From positions 1-16,964 of the forward strand of contig JASHSZ010000435.1 of NCBI GenBank assembly GCA_030040815.1: a stretch of 16,964 nt of DNA, written 5' to 3'. Positions 7,757-14,634 of this stretch are shown here, piece by piece. The first letter of the stretch is position 1. Each line of letters begins with the position of its first letter. The notes beneath the pieces are model-generated. The model ran no database searches, was not told where the DNA came from, and saw only the letters and a program-made list of their open reading frames with translations. The translations under genes were made by a program, and so were the position numbers. This DNA is from Streptosporangiaceae bacterium. GTDB taxonomy: Bacteria > Actinomycetota > Actinomycetes > Streptosporangiales > Streptosporangiaceae.

Positions 7757-8710
7757 ATGAGGAGTTTCATCGGCCGGGACATCCTGTCGCTCAAGGACTT
7801 CGAGCGCGAGGAATTCCTGCAGATCTTCCGAGTCGCCGACGAGCTTGCCCCCTACGCGGAGAAGCGTCGCAACGGCGACCTGCTCGCGCACAAGACCCTG
7901 CTGACCGCCTTCTACCAGCCAAGCACCAGAACCCGCATGTCCACCGAGGCCGCGATGCACCGGCTTGGCGGACACGTGCTCGGCTTCTCCGACGCCAAGA
8001 TGACCAGGGCCGGGGACTTCTACCAGGAGACCATGAAGGACACCGTGCACATGCTGGAGTACTACGGCGACGTGATCGCGATGCGGCACTATCAGCTGGG
8101 CGCGCCGCACGAGGCGGCCCGCTGGGCCTCGGTGCCGGTCATCAACTGCGGCGACGGCTGGGGCGAGCACCCCACCCAGGTACTCGGTGACCTGTACACG
8201 ATCTGGAAGCTGCGCGGCAGCCTGGACGGCCTCAAGATGCTGCTCGTCGGCGACATGCGGATGCGCACCATGCACTCGATCCTGTACTCCATGTCGCAGT
8301 TCGACATGGAGGCGATGGTCGTGTCACCGCCGGACATGATGCTGCGCGAGGAGTTCAAGGCGGAGCTGGACGAGCGCAGCGTTAGCTACCGCGAGGTCGA
8401 GAGTGTCGAGAAGGGCATAGCCGACGCGGACGTCATCTACGTCGAGCCGGTGGTGCAGGCCGACTACACCCAGTCCAGGGTCGAGGCGACCGGCGAGCGC
8501 GGTGTCACGCCGGAGGCCTACCGGGTGACCCGCCAGCTGCTCCGCGACCGGGCCAAGTCAAGCTCGATCGTGCTGCACTCGCTGCCCCGGATGGACGAGC
8601 TGCCGCCTGACGTGGACAGCACCAGGCACGCCCAGTACTGGTTCGAGGCGTACTGCGGCATGGTGCTGCGGATGGCGCTGCTGGCGATGGTTCTCGGCGC
8701 GGCGGAGTAG
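7757..8710 (+). CDS. Aspartate-carbamoyltransferase-like protein with altered amino-acid site
   Basis: A 317-residue transcarbamylase with the ATCase framework: carbamoyl-phosphate loop STRTR at 56-60, MRH at 109-111, GDGWGEHPTQVLGDLYTI (H138, Q141), R170 in MRMRTMHS, and a C-terminal HSLPRMDELPPDVD...RMALLAMVL. By-eye alignment to E. coli PyrB shows the 80s loop changed: PyrB S80 and K84 correspond to A85 and Y89. PyrB R229/Q231 (aspartate carboxylate binding) fall in PVVQ with no arginine, and P266 is a serine. This argues against anabolic ATCase activity; a ureido substrate other than carbamoyl-aspartate is inferred. The ATG at 7757 follows AAGGAG (7742-7747), which overlaps the upstream TAA stop. 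Neither pyrC nor a PyrI-like regulatory gene is next to it. Confidence 0.82.
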   Translation: MRSFIGRDILSLKDFEREEFLQIFRVADELAPYAEKRRNGDLLAHKTLLTAFYQPSTRTRMSTEAAMHRLGGHVLGFSDAKMTRAGDFYQETMKDTVHMLEYYGDVIAMRHYQLGAPHEAARWASVPVINCGDGWGEHPTQVLGDLYTIWKLRGSLDGLKMLLVGDMRMRTMHSILYSMSQFDMEAMVVSPPDMMLREEFKAELDERSVSYREVESVEKGIADADVIYVEPVVQADYTQSRVEATGERGVTPEAYRVTRQLLRDRAKSSSIVLHSLPRMDELPPDVDSTRHAQYWFEAYCGMVLRMALLAMVLGAAE

Positions 8711-8721
8711 GAGGATTGGTC

Positions 8722-9699
8722 ATGCAAACCGGACTACGCGGCCGCGATCTCATCGACCTGTCGGAGTGGTCGAAGGACGAGATAGACACCCTGCTCGACG
8801 TCGCGATGTCGCTCAAGCGCGACCGGGCTCTCGGCCGGTCGCATCGGATCCTGCAGGACAAGACTCTCGCGATGCTGTTCTTCTACGCCAGTACCCGGAC
8901 GCGGGCATCCTTCGAAGCAGGCATGACCCAGCTCGGCGGGCACGCCATGTTCCTGGAGAGCCGGACCTCGCAGATCGCGCACGGCGACACGGCGAAGGAA
9001 ATCGGCGACATACTCGGCCGGTACAACGACGGCATCGCGATCCGGTACATCGACTGGGGCGTGGGCAACTCCTACATTCGCGCCGTGGCCGAGGCGAGCC
9101 GGGTGCCTGTCCTCAACATGCAGTGCGACATCTACCACCCGCATCAGGCGCTGGCTGACCTGATGACGGTCATCGAGCGCTTCGGCGACCCGCGCGGCCG
9201 CACGGCCACGATCAGCTGGGCGTACGCGACGAGTTACCAGAAGCCGATCAGCGCGCCGCAGAGCCTGGCCCTGCTCCTGCCGCGTTTCGGCATGAACGTC
9301 CGCCTGGTGCACCCGCCTGAGTTCACGCTGATGCCGGAGATGGTCGCGCAGGCCGAGGAGTTCGCCCAGCGCGCCCACGCCTCGTTCGAGATCTCGGATG
9401 ACTTCGACAAGGGATTTGCCGACGCCGACGTCATATACGCCAAGAGCTGGGGTGCGGTGAACACGACGAGCGACGAAGCCGAGGGCAAGCGCCTTATCGA
9501 CCGGTACTCATCCTGGATCACCGACGCGCGCCGGATGAGCACAGCGAGCGAGGACGCGATCTTCATGCATCCGCTGCCGGCGGACCGCAATGTCGAAGTC
9601 ACCGACGAGGTGATCGACGGCCCGCAGTCCGCGGTGTATGACGAGGCAGAGAACCGGCTGCATGCCCAGAAGGCCGTCATGGCGCTCACGATGAGCTGA
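8722..9699 (+). CDS. ygeW: YgeW-like knotted carbamoyltransferase (ornithine-carbamoyltransferase family)
   Basis: A 325-residue transcarbamylase. STRTR lies at 57-61, SQIAHGDTAKE at 83-93, QCDIYHPHQALAD at 134-146, and a proline-rich loop ISWAYATSYQKPISAPQS at 164-181 matches what I recall of YgeW, whose chain is knotted at this loop. The C-terminus HPLPADR...TDEVIDGP...AENRLHAQKA is ornithine-carbamoyltransferase-like, whereas E. coli YgeW has HCLPAD. The predicted role is reversible transfer of a carbamoyl group, probably run in reverse to give carbamoyl phosphate. The natural substrate is not inferable. ATG 8722 has GGAGG (8710-8714) 7 nt upstream, overlapping the previous stop TAG. A TTG at 8716 is unlikely. 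It is shorter than E. coli YgeW (about 400 residues). Confidence 0.82.
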   Translation: MQTGLRGRDLIDLSEWSKDEIDTLLDVAMSLKRDRALGRSHRILQDKTLAMLFFYASTRTRASFEAGMTQLGGHAMFLESRTSQIAHGDTAKEIGDILGRYNDGIAIRYIDWGVGNSYIRAVAEASRVPVLNMQCDIYHPHQALADLMTVIERFGDPRGRTATISWAYATSYQKPISAPQSLALLLPRFGMNVRLVHPPEFTLMPEMVAQAEEFAQRAHASFEISDDFDKGFADADVIYAKSWGAVNTTSDEAEGKRLIDRYSSWITDARRMSTASEDAIFMHPLPADRNVEVTDEVIDGPQSAVYDEAENRLHAQKAVMALTMS

Positions 9700-9711
9700 T
9701 GGGACCATGTG

Positions 9712-10662
9712 ATGCCTGCAAAGACGGCCGTCATTGCCATCGGTGGCAACTCGCTGATCAAGAACCCGCAGCACCAGACGATCCGGGATCAGTACCTAGC
9801 CGCGCAAGAGACCACGATGCACGTCGTGTCCATGGTGGCGGAGGGCTGGAATGTGATTGTCACCCACGGGAACGGGCCGCAGGTCGGGTTCATCCTGCGC
9901 CGTTCCGAGTTGGCCGCCCACGAACTGCACGAAGTGCCGCTTGACGTCTGCGGCGCCGACACGCAGGGCGCCATCGGGTACGCGCTGGCCCAGAACCTGC
10001 AGAACGAGATGCGCCGCCGCGGGGTCGAGCGCCCGGTAGCAGCCCTCGTGACCCAGTGCGAGGTTTCCCGCGAGGATCCGGCGTTTGCCAGCCCGAGCAA
10101 ACCCATCGGCTCGTTCATGACGGAGGCCGACGCGAAGAGCCGGCAGGCAGAGGACGGCTGGGCAGTAATCGAAGACGCCAACCGCGGCTGGCGCCGTGTG
10201 GTCGCTTCGCCCCGGCCGCTGCGCATTGTGGAACTGGACTCCGTCAGGACCCTCGTCGAGGCCGGTGTCGTCGTCGTCGCGGTGGGCGGTGGCGGAATCC
10301 CGGTGGCGCGCAACGATGCCGGGGACCTGGAGGGTGTCGCGGCGGTGATCGACAAGGACCTGGCCAGCTCGCTGCTCGCGCAGCTGCTTAGCGCCGATCT
10401 GTTCCTCATCGCGACGGCGGTGGAGAAGGTCGCGCTTGGTTTCGGCACGCCCGCCGAGCGATGGGTAGACAAGCTCAGCCTGGCGCAGGCGCGGCGTTAC
10501 CTTTCAGAAGGTGGTCATTTCGCCAAGGGCAGCATGGCGCCGAAAATCCAGGCAGTTATCGAGTACCTCGAGCACGGCGGCGGCGAGGCAGTGATCACCG
10601 ATCCGGAGCACATCGAGCCAGCGCTCCGGGGGCAATCCGGCACCCGCTTCACCGTGTGCTGA
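9712..10662 (+). CDS. arcC: Carbamate kinase
   Basis: A 316-residue amino-acid-kinase-fold enzyme of normal length. Visible motifs are AIGGNSL (9-15), THGNGPQVG (51-59), SKPIGSF (129-135), VAVGGGGIPV (189-198), the nucleotide-site AVIDKDLAS with K215, and GHFAKGSMAPKIQA (268-281). It converts carbamoyl phosphate plus ADP to ATP and carbamate, which decays to ammonia and CO2. As the last gene of the operon it is the energy-harvesting step for the two transcarbamylases. The start is taken at ATG 9712. A GTG codon directly before it (9709) cannot be excluded, and the ribosome binding site (GGGA at 9701-9704) is weak, so coupling to the upstream gene 12 nt away is likely. E. coli YqeA/YgeA-type carbamate kinases hold the same position in the comparable cluster. 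Confidence 0.93.
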   Translation: MPAKTAVIAIGGNSLIKNPQHQTIRDQYLAAQETTMHVVSMVAEGWNVIVTHGNGPQVGFILRRSELAAHELHEVPLDVCGADTQGAIGYALAQNLQNEMRRRGVERPVAALVTQCEVSREDPAFASPSKPIGSFMTEADAKSRQAEDGWAVIEDANRGWRRVVASPRPLRIVELDSVRTLVEAGVVVVAVGGGGIPVARNDAGDLEGVAAVIDKDLASSLLAQLLSADLFLIATAVEKVALGFGTPAERWVDKLSLAQARRYLSEGGHFAKGSMAPKIQAVIEYLEHGGGEAVITDPEHIEPALRGQSGTRFTVC

Positions 10663-12037
10663 CCGGCCTGTCAGCACCTGGCCACGCCCTGGTGCTGGCC
10701 CGCCGGGCGGCAGCCGCGACCTCTTCTTCGTCTACAGTGACGAGCCGGTCGTGCTCGACGACCGGCTGGCCGTTCACCAGCAGCAGTTCCAGCGGCGGGC
10801 GGGCGCCGAGCACGAGAGCGGCGACCGGGTCGGCAATGCCCGCGTGCGGCAGCGTGTCCAGTCGCCACAGCGCGATGTCGGCAAGCTTGCCCGGCTCCAG
10901 TGCGCCGATGTCATCCGGCCGGCCGAGAACCTGCGCGCCGCCTCGGGTGGCCATTCGCAGCGCCTGCCGGACCGTCAGAGCTTGTGGTCCGCCGACCGCC
11001 CTGGCCATGAGTACGGCCTGCCGGACGTCATCCAGCAGCGAACTGGCCTCGTTGGACGCGGACCCGTCCACGCCTAGGCCAACCGGCACTCCCGCCTGCA
11101 GCAGCGCCGGTGTCCGGCAGATCCCTGCGCCCAGCCGGGCGTTCGAGGACGGGCAGTGCGCCGCGCCGGTTCCGGTGGCGGCGAGCCGGGTGATCGCCGC
11201 GTCGTCGAGGTGCACGACATGCGCGAGCCAGACGTCCGCGCCCAGCCAGCCCAGCGAGTCGAGGTACTCCACGGGCGTACGGCCGAATCGCTCCAGGCAG
11301 TACCTAGTCTCATCGGACGTCTCCGCGAGATGCGTATGCAGCCGGACCCCGTGGCCGCGAGCAAGCTGCGCCGCCTCGGTCAGCAGATCGCCGGACACCG
11401 AGAACGGCGAGCACGGCGCGACGCCGATCCTGAGCATCGACTCCGGCGAGGAATCATGGAACGTCGCGATTGCGGCCTCGGTAGCGACCAGGATCTCGTC
11501 CAGAGATTCGACGACATCGTCGGGCGGCAGCCCGCCGGAGCTGGCGCCGAGGTCCATCGAGCCACGGGTGGGATGGAAGCGGAGGCCGACGTTCCTGGCG
11601 GCGGCTACCGTGGCACCGAGCAGATCACCACCCGAGCGCGGGAACACGTAGTGGTGATCTGCCGTCGTCGTACAGCCGGTCTTGGCTAGCCAGCCAAGGC
11701 CGGCGGTTGCGACCGCGGCAACCAGCTCTGCGTCCATGGCAGCCCAGACCGGATAGAGCTTTGTCAGCCACTCGAACAACGTGGCGTCGGCTGCCATCCC
11801 TCTGGTAGCCCACTGGTACAGATGGTGGTGGGTGTTAATCAGGCCGGGAGTGGCCAGACAGCCGTCGGCATCGATGTGCCGGATCTCGCTGCTGGCGGTC
11901 GTGCCCATCTGGGGTGCCGCGCCCGGCCCTACCGCGGTGATCCGGTTTCCGGCCACGACGATGTGCCCGCTGGCATGCTCGGTGCCTGCCTCGTCCATGG
12001 TGGCGATAGCGCAGCCGTCCAGCACGACCGTGCTCAC
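10649..12037 (-). CDS. 8-oxoguanine deaminase (amidohydrolase superfamily)
   Basis: A 462-residue enzyme. Metal-site residues are H70/H72 in NTHHHLYQW, H236 and E239 in HTHLAET, H273 in LAHVVHL and D324 in GVDGSASNE. The stretches GCTTTADHHYVFP, RFHPTRGSMDLG, APCSPFSVSGD and CPSSNARLGAG are those I associate with bacterial 8-oxoguanine deaminases, which turn 8-oxoguanine into urate and ammonia. The start is GTG at 12037, with GGGAGG 6 nt upstream. Its last 14 bp overlap the end of carbamate kinase on the other strand. Urate production would feed the purine pathway of the neighbouring operon. Isocytosine or another guanine-like substrate is the main alternative. Confidence 0.88.
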   Translation of the reverse strand: MSTVVLDGCAIATMDEAGTEHASGHIVVAGNRITAVGPGAAPQMGTTASSEIRHIDADGCLATPGLINTHHHLYQWATRGMAADATLFEWLTKLYPVWAAMDAELVAAVATAGLGWLAKTGCTTTADHHYVFPRSGGDLLGATVAAARNVGLRFHPTRGSMDLGASSGGLPPDDVVESLDEILVATEAAIATFHDSSPESMLRIGVAPCSPFSVSGDLLTEAAQLARGHGVRLHTHLAETSDETRYCLERFGRTPVEYLDSLGWLGADVWLAHVVHLDDAAITRLAATGTGAAHCPSSNARLGAGICRTPALLQAGVPVGLGVDGSASNEASSLLDDVRQAVLMARAVGGPQALTVRQALRMATRGGAQVLGRPDDIGALEPGKLADIALWRLDTLPHAGIADPVAALVLGARPPLELLLVNGQPVVEHDRLVTVDEEEVAAAARRASTRAWPGADRPVSTR

Positions 12038-12071
12038 GCGACGCCTCCCGGAATGTCCTGCGCGTCGGCCG

Positions 12072-12101
12072 ATTCTTGCGGCCAGGTTCTCCGACGGTCA
12101 A
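12072..12101 (-). promoter_or_regulatory. Candidate promoter of the 8-oxoguanine deaminase gene
   Basis: On the minus strand TTGACC (12096-12101) is followed after 18 nt by AAGAAT (12072-12077), close to the -35 and -10 consensus of housekeeping actinobacterial promoters. Transcription would start near 12065, giving a 5' leader of about 28 nt with the GGGAGG ribosome binding site. Confidence 0.4.
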
Positions 12102-12711
12102 CCCTCACAGGGCGCGGGTCGTCGTCGACACCGCGATAATTTCTGGCTCAGGCAGATGTGAGCTGCATAGTAACGGAGATTAGGCTGCTCGCGCCCGCAC
12201 GCTCCACGAACCGGGTATCCATTGGCTCTAGCCGCTCCACGGCGCCCCCTGTGCGCCGGGGGGTCGAGAGAGCCGGGTTGATATTACGAGATCTGCCCGG
12301 CCCGACTCTTATCACGATCATGGAATCGCTCGGGCTGTAAGGTGCTGGCCTGCGGGTTTGATTGCGAGGGGTGGTTGATTTTGCGCACTAGCCTGGGTCT
12401 TCATAGGCCCGCGTAAGTGTCAATATGCACTAGATCAAGTCTTCCTCGTTGACGGGAGACGCCCGGGACTGCCGGCCGGTGGGCTGCGCTGTCTTTTGGT
12501 TACCTCGTCCTCGACGCACCACACCTTGGCCGCGAGTTCAGCCCGTCTCGACCAGTCCCGCCCACGGCACATGCAGGCCGGCCCGCACGCCCGGTTCTGA
12601 GGTGTTCTCCCTTGCTGGTGTGATTGTCGGCGAGGACCGGCAGGCTTGCCTCGAGATGGGCAGCCGAGGTGGCCAGGTCTTGCTATAGCGGGCGTGTGGT
12701 CCCGAGCTGTC
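12102..12711. other. Long gene-poor stretch upstream of the HEAT-repeat gene
   Basis: About 600 bp without a gene I can support. It contains a C-run/G-run hairpin near 12245-12263, two GCACTAG heptamers (12385-12391 and 12427-12433), a copy of the 16-bp motif and several unconvincing short frames. On the minus strand a frame ending VNEEDLI-stop has its TAG inside the 16-bp motif, which might be the tail of a decayed gene. No tRNA, rRNA or recognisable riboswitch is seen. Confidence 0.5.
12418..12433 (+). repeat. 16-bp motif, copy 1 (TGTCAATATGCACTAG)
   Basis: Matches the sequence at 14269-14284 in 15 of 16 positions, in the same orientation. Here it is flanked so that AGTG...CACT forms a partial palindrome (12416-12431). 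It lies about 280 bp upstream of the HEAT-repeat gene. It could be a shared regulatory site or a relic of a mobile-element end. Confidence 0.6.
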
Positions 12712-14220
12712 ATGCTGGACGGTATGGGTCAGGTGCCGGACCACCGCAGTGCGCGCGACAGTCAGGATCGGAGTGAGACGCTGGCGCTGCTTGCTGAAAT
12801 GCGCCCTGCGCTGGGTAGCGGTCGGCAGGACGAGGTTTTCGAGAAGCTCGCCTACCTGGAGGATTACCGGTCGATCGGCCCGCTGACTGCGATAGTCGAG
12901 GATTGCCAGCTGCCCGAGCGCATGAGAGGACAAGCTTCCCGAGTCGCCGGAGGGTTTGACGACACCGTAACCGGCGTTCAGTGCCGACGGTGGTGGGCAA
13001 GCGGCGACAGGGTGCTGATGGCACACGCGCTGCGGCTGATGCGACGGCCGGAGGCCGACATCGTCGCCGCGGTGGCAGCCGATGACAGGCACCCGCTGCA
13101 GGCGCAGGCGCTGACGGCCATGGCGTTCGGGTACGACGAGCCGCAGTTCCCGCCCATCGTGATCCGCGCGCTCGGCCATCGCGTCGCCGCGGTGCGAGAG
13201 GCCGCGGCGGGGGTGCTGCGATGGGATGAGCCTGCGGCAGCCGAGGAGCCACTCATCGGAGCGGCGTTCGATCCTTCAGCCGGCGTGGCCGTCGCCGCTG
13301 TGGACGCCTTGCAGTACTACCCCTCGCGCAGGGTTCTGCGGGTCCTGGCAGACCTGCGCGAAAACGCTGACGACACGGTACAAGCGCAAGCGGCCGCAAG
13401 CTTCGACTTCGCCCAGGGCTGCTTCCAGGACCTGGCGACCTACGGCGAGGCCAGGCACGTGAAGCAGCTCCGCGCGTGGATGGCCCCGGTCGCTGACCTC
13501 ATCGCGTGGCCGCAGCGAACGCGCCCTAAAAGGACAGGCCAGCCCGCCGCGCGGCCTGCCCGTAACGCCGTCCCCTCAGCCACGCTGCTGGACCTGCTGG
13601 CCAACAAGGACGGCGAGGGGCGAGCCCGGGACGAGACGCTCCGGCGAGCCGACTGGCAGGCGTACGGCCTGGCCGAACGCCGTCAGCTGACCGAGGTGCT
13701 GGCCACCCATCCCGACCCCGACGTGCGAGCCATCGCCACGGCGCCGCTGGCCGAGTGGTCCAAGACCGATGAACTACTGACGCTCACCTCCGACCGGAGC
13801 TTCCTGGTCCGGAAATTGGCCATGTACAGCCTCCAGTCGGTGCCACGGCGGCCGGTCATCGCCCAGCGTGCCTGGGAAATCGCCACAAACGCCGAGAGCA
13901 CCGCCGCCGTCGAGGCGCTGCAAACCTACGTTGTTCACGCCCCGGCCGCGGACCGCAGGAAACGGCTCGCCGCCCTCGCCCAGGCAGACCCCCGCCAGAG
14001 CATCCGGGCAGCTGCGACCGACTGCCTAGCCAGTCTCGGCGCGGCTGATGAAATCCAGAGCCTGCTGCCAGTGCTGCGCGAACCCCCGGCCGTCAGCTGG
14101 ACCGTGCATATCGTCTTGCTGGATGCGCTACGCAAACTCCGACTGCAACCACCACAGCTCAGGAACTTGGAGTCTGTCGACAACCTCTACCTGGTGGAAG
14201 CCATCACTAAGCTCCAATGA
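12712..14220 (+). CDS. HEAT-repeat scaffold protein
   Basis: A protein of about 502 residues made almost wholly of paired alpha-helices. Two blocks of HEAT-like repeats are visible. One (residues ~60-230) has units such as DRHPLQAQALTAMAFG, HRVAAVREAAAGVLRWDEP and SAGVAVAAVDALQYYP. The other (residues ~325-500) has HPDPDVRAIATAPLAEW, DRSFLVRKLAMYSLQSVP and DPRQSIRAAATDCLASLG. A proline- and arginine-rich linker lies at ~265-300. There is no signal peptide, membrane segment or catalytic motif, so a cytoplasmic protein-binding scaffold is the likely role. The start is uncertain: ATG 12712 is used, ATG 12724 is equally possible, and TTG 12646 is less likely. It is separated from the AAA+ gene by 414 bp, but both lie downstream of the same 16-bp motif. 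Function unknown. Confidence 0.75.
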   Translation: MLDGMGQVPDHRSARDSQDRSETLALLAEMRPALGSGRQDEVFEKLAYLEDYRSIGPLTAIVEDCQLPERMRGQASRVAGGFDDTVTGVQCRRWWASGDRVLMAHALRLMRRPEADIVAAVAADDRHPLQAQALTAMAFGYDEPQFPPIVIRALGHRVAAVREAAAGVLRWDEPAAAEEPLIGAAFDPSAGVAVAAVDALQYYPSRRVLRVLADLRENADDTVQAQAAASFDFAQGCFQDLATYGEARHVKQLRAWMAPVADLIAWPQRTRPKRTGQPAARPARNAVPSATLLDLLANKDGEGRARDETLRRADWQAYGLAERRQLTEVLATHPDPDVRAIATAPLAEWSKTDELLTLTSDRSFLVRKLAMYSLQSVPRRPVIAQRAWEIATNAESTAAVEALQTYVVHAPAADRRKRLAALAQADPRQSIRAAATDCLASLGAADEIQSLLPVLREPPAVSWTVHIVLLDALRKLRLQPPQLRNLESVDNLYLVEAITKLQ

Positions 14221-14268
14221 TCTTGCCACCCATTCACACCCGTCACAAACGCTTCACACCAACGTGAC

Positions 14269-14284
14269 TGTCAATATGTACTAG
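14269..14284 (+). repeat. 16-bp motif, copy 2 (TGTCAATATGTACTAG)
   Basis: Same orientation as the copy at 12418-12433, with one C/T difference. It starts 49 bp after the HEAT stop codon and lies about 350 bp upstream of the chosen AAA+ start. On the complementary strand it contains TTGACA, but I see no matching -10 at proper spacing. Confidence 0.6.
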
Positions 14285-14329
14285 GCGACGGCAAGTGCCA
14301 GAGCTGACGAATTAGTGCTCCTCGTATGC

Positions 14330-14370
14330 CATTCGGCCGAGCTTCGAGCATGGGGTTTATGAGCCGAATG
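14330..14370. repeat. 8-bp perfect inverted repeat
   Basis: CATTCGGC (14330-14337) and GCCGAATG (14363-14370) are perfect inverse complements separated by 25 bp. It may be an operator, a hairpin in a leader transcript or chance. No T-run follows, so it is not a classical terminator. Confidence 0.35.
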
Positions 14371-14415
14371 ACGCAGGTTTCAGTTGTGGCAGCCGGTCGC
14401 TCACAGTCCCGCTGA

Positions 14416-14634
14416 CCTGGACTGGGCCGCGGCAACGTATCAGCCATAGCGGCCCGTCTCAGGCGGCCCGATGACGAAGAGTTGCGTGCACGAATTGGTG
14501 CACACGGCTGGCGCTGGACCGTGGCATCTGGCCCGTACGTAGACGCAGAACTGATCCAGGTTGCTGCCGTCGACGCTGACGGCCAGGCAGCAGAACGACA
14601 GGATTTGTACGAGGGCAGTTGGCGGCCCAACGCG
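14416..14634 (+). pseudogene. Coding-like remnant fused in frame upstream of the AAA+ gene
   Basis: The frame of the AAA+ protein stays open back to an in-frame TGA at 14413-14415, and beyond it back to an ATG at 14350. The stretch before the AAA+ start reads like genuine protein (ARLRRPDDEELRARIGAHGW, then AELIQVAAVD and DLYEGSWRP). In the +1 frame just upstream, DLDWAAATYQ also looks coding, suggesting compensating frameshifts. The only in-frame starts are a TTG at 14482 and a GTG at 14521, neither with a ribosome binding site. I do not recognise the family. It may be a decayed gene or a real N-terminal extension. Confidence 0.3.

Larger units (their letters stand above)
14221..14634. other. 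Intergenic stretch between the HEAT and AAA+ genes
   Basis: This 414-bp gap holds copy 2 of the 16-bp motif (14269-14284), an inverted repeat (14330-14370) and a coding-like remnant that runs in frame into the AAA+ gene. No convincing terminator follows the HEAT gene. Confidence 0.5.

Noticed and set aside
7757..8710. Assignment as the housekeeping pyrB
   Set aside because: Catabolic operon context, no pyr genes next to it, and altered aspartate-binding and 80s-loop residues.
10461..11651. Plus-strand open frame of 396 codons opposite the 8-oxoguanine deaminase gene
   Set aside because: The product is serine/arginine-rich and without motifs, while the opposite strand encodes a clear amidohydrolase.
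12245..12263. C-run/G-run hairpin as a terminator
   Set aside because: It follows no gene on either strand and has no T-run.
12158..12340. 60-codon plus-strand frame in the gap after the deaminase gene
   Set aside because: It starts with GTG without a ribosome binding site and has no recognisable pattern. The end (LPGPTLITIMESLGL) is only weakly protein-like.
12435..12713. Minus-strand frame of 92 codons, possible transposase remnant
   Set aside because: It is arginine/proline-rich with no DDE or other transposase signature, and overlaps the HEAT gene start only by chance.
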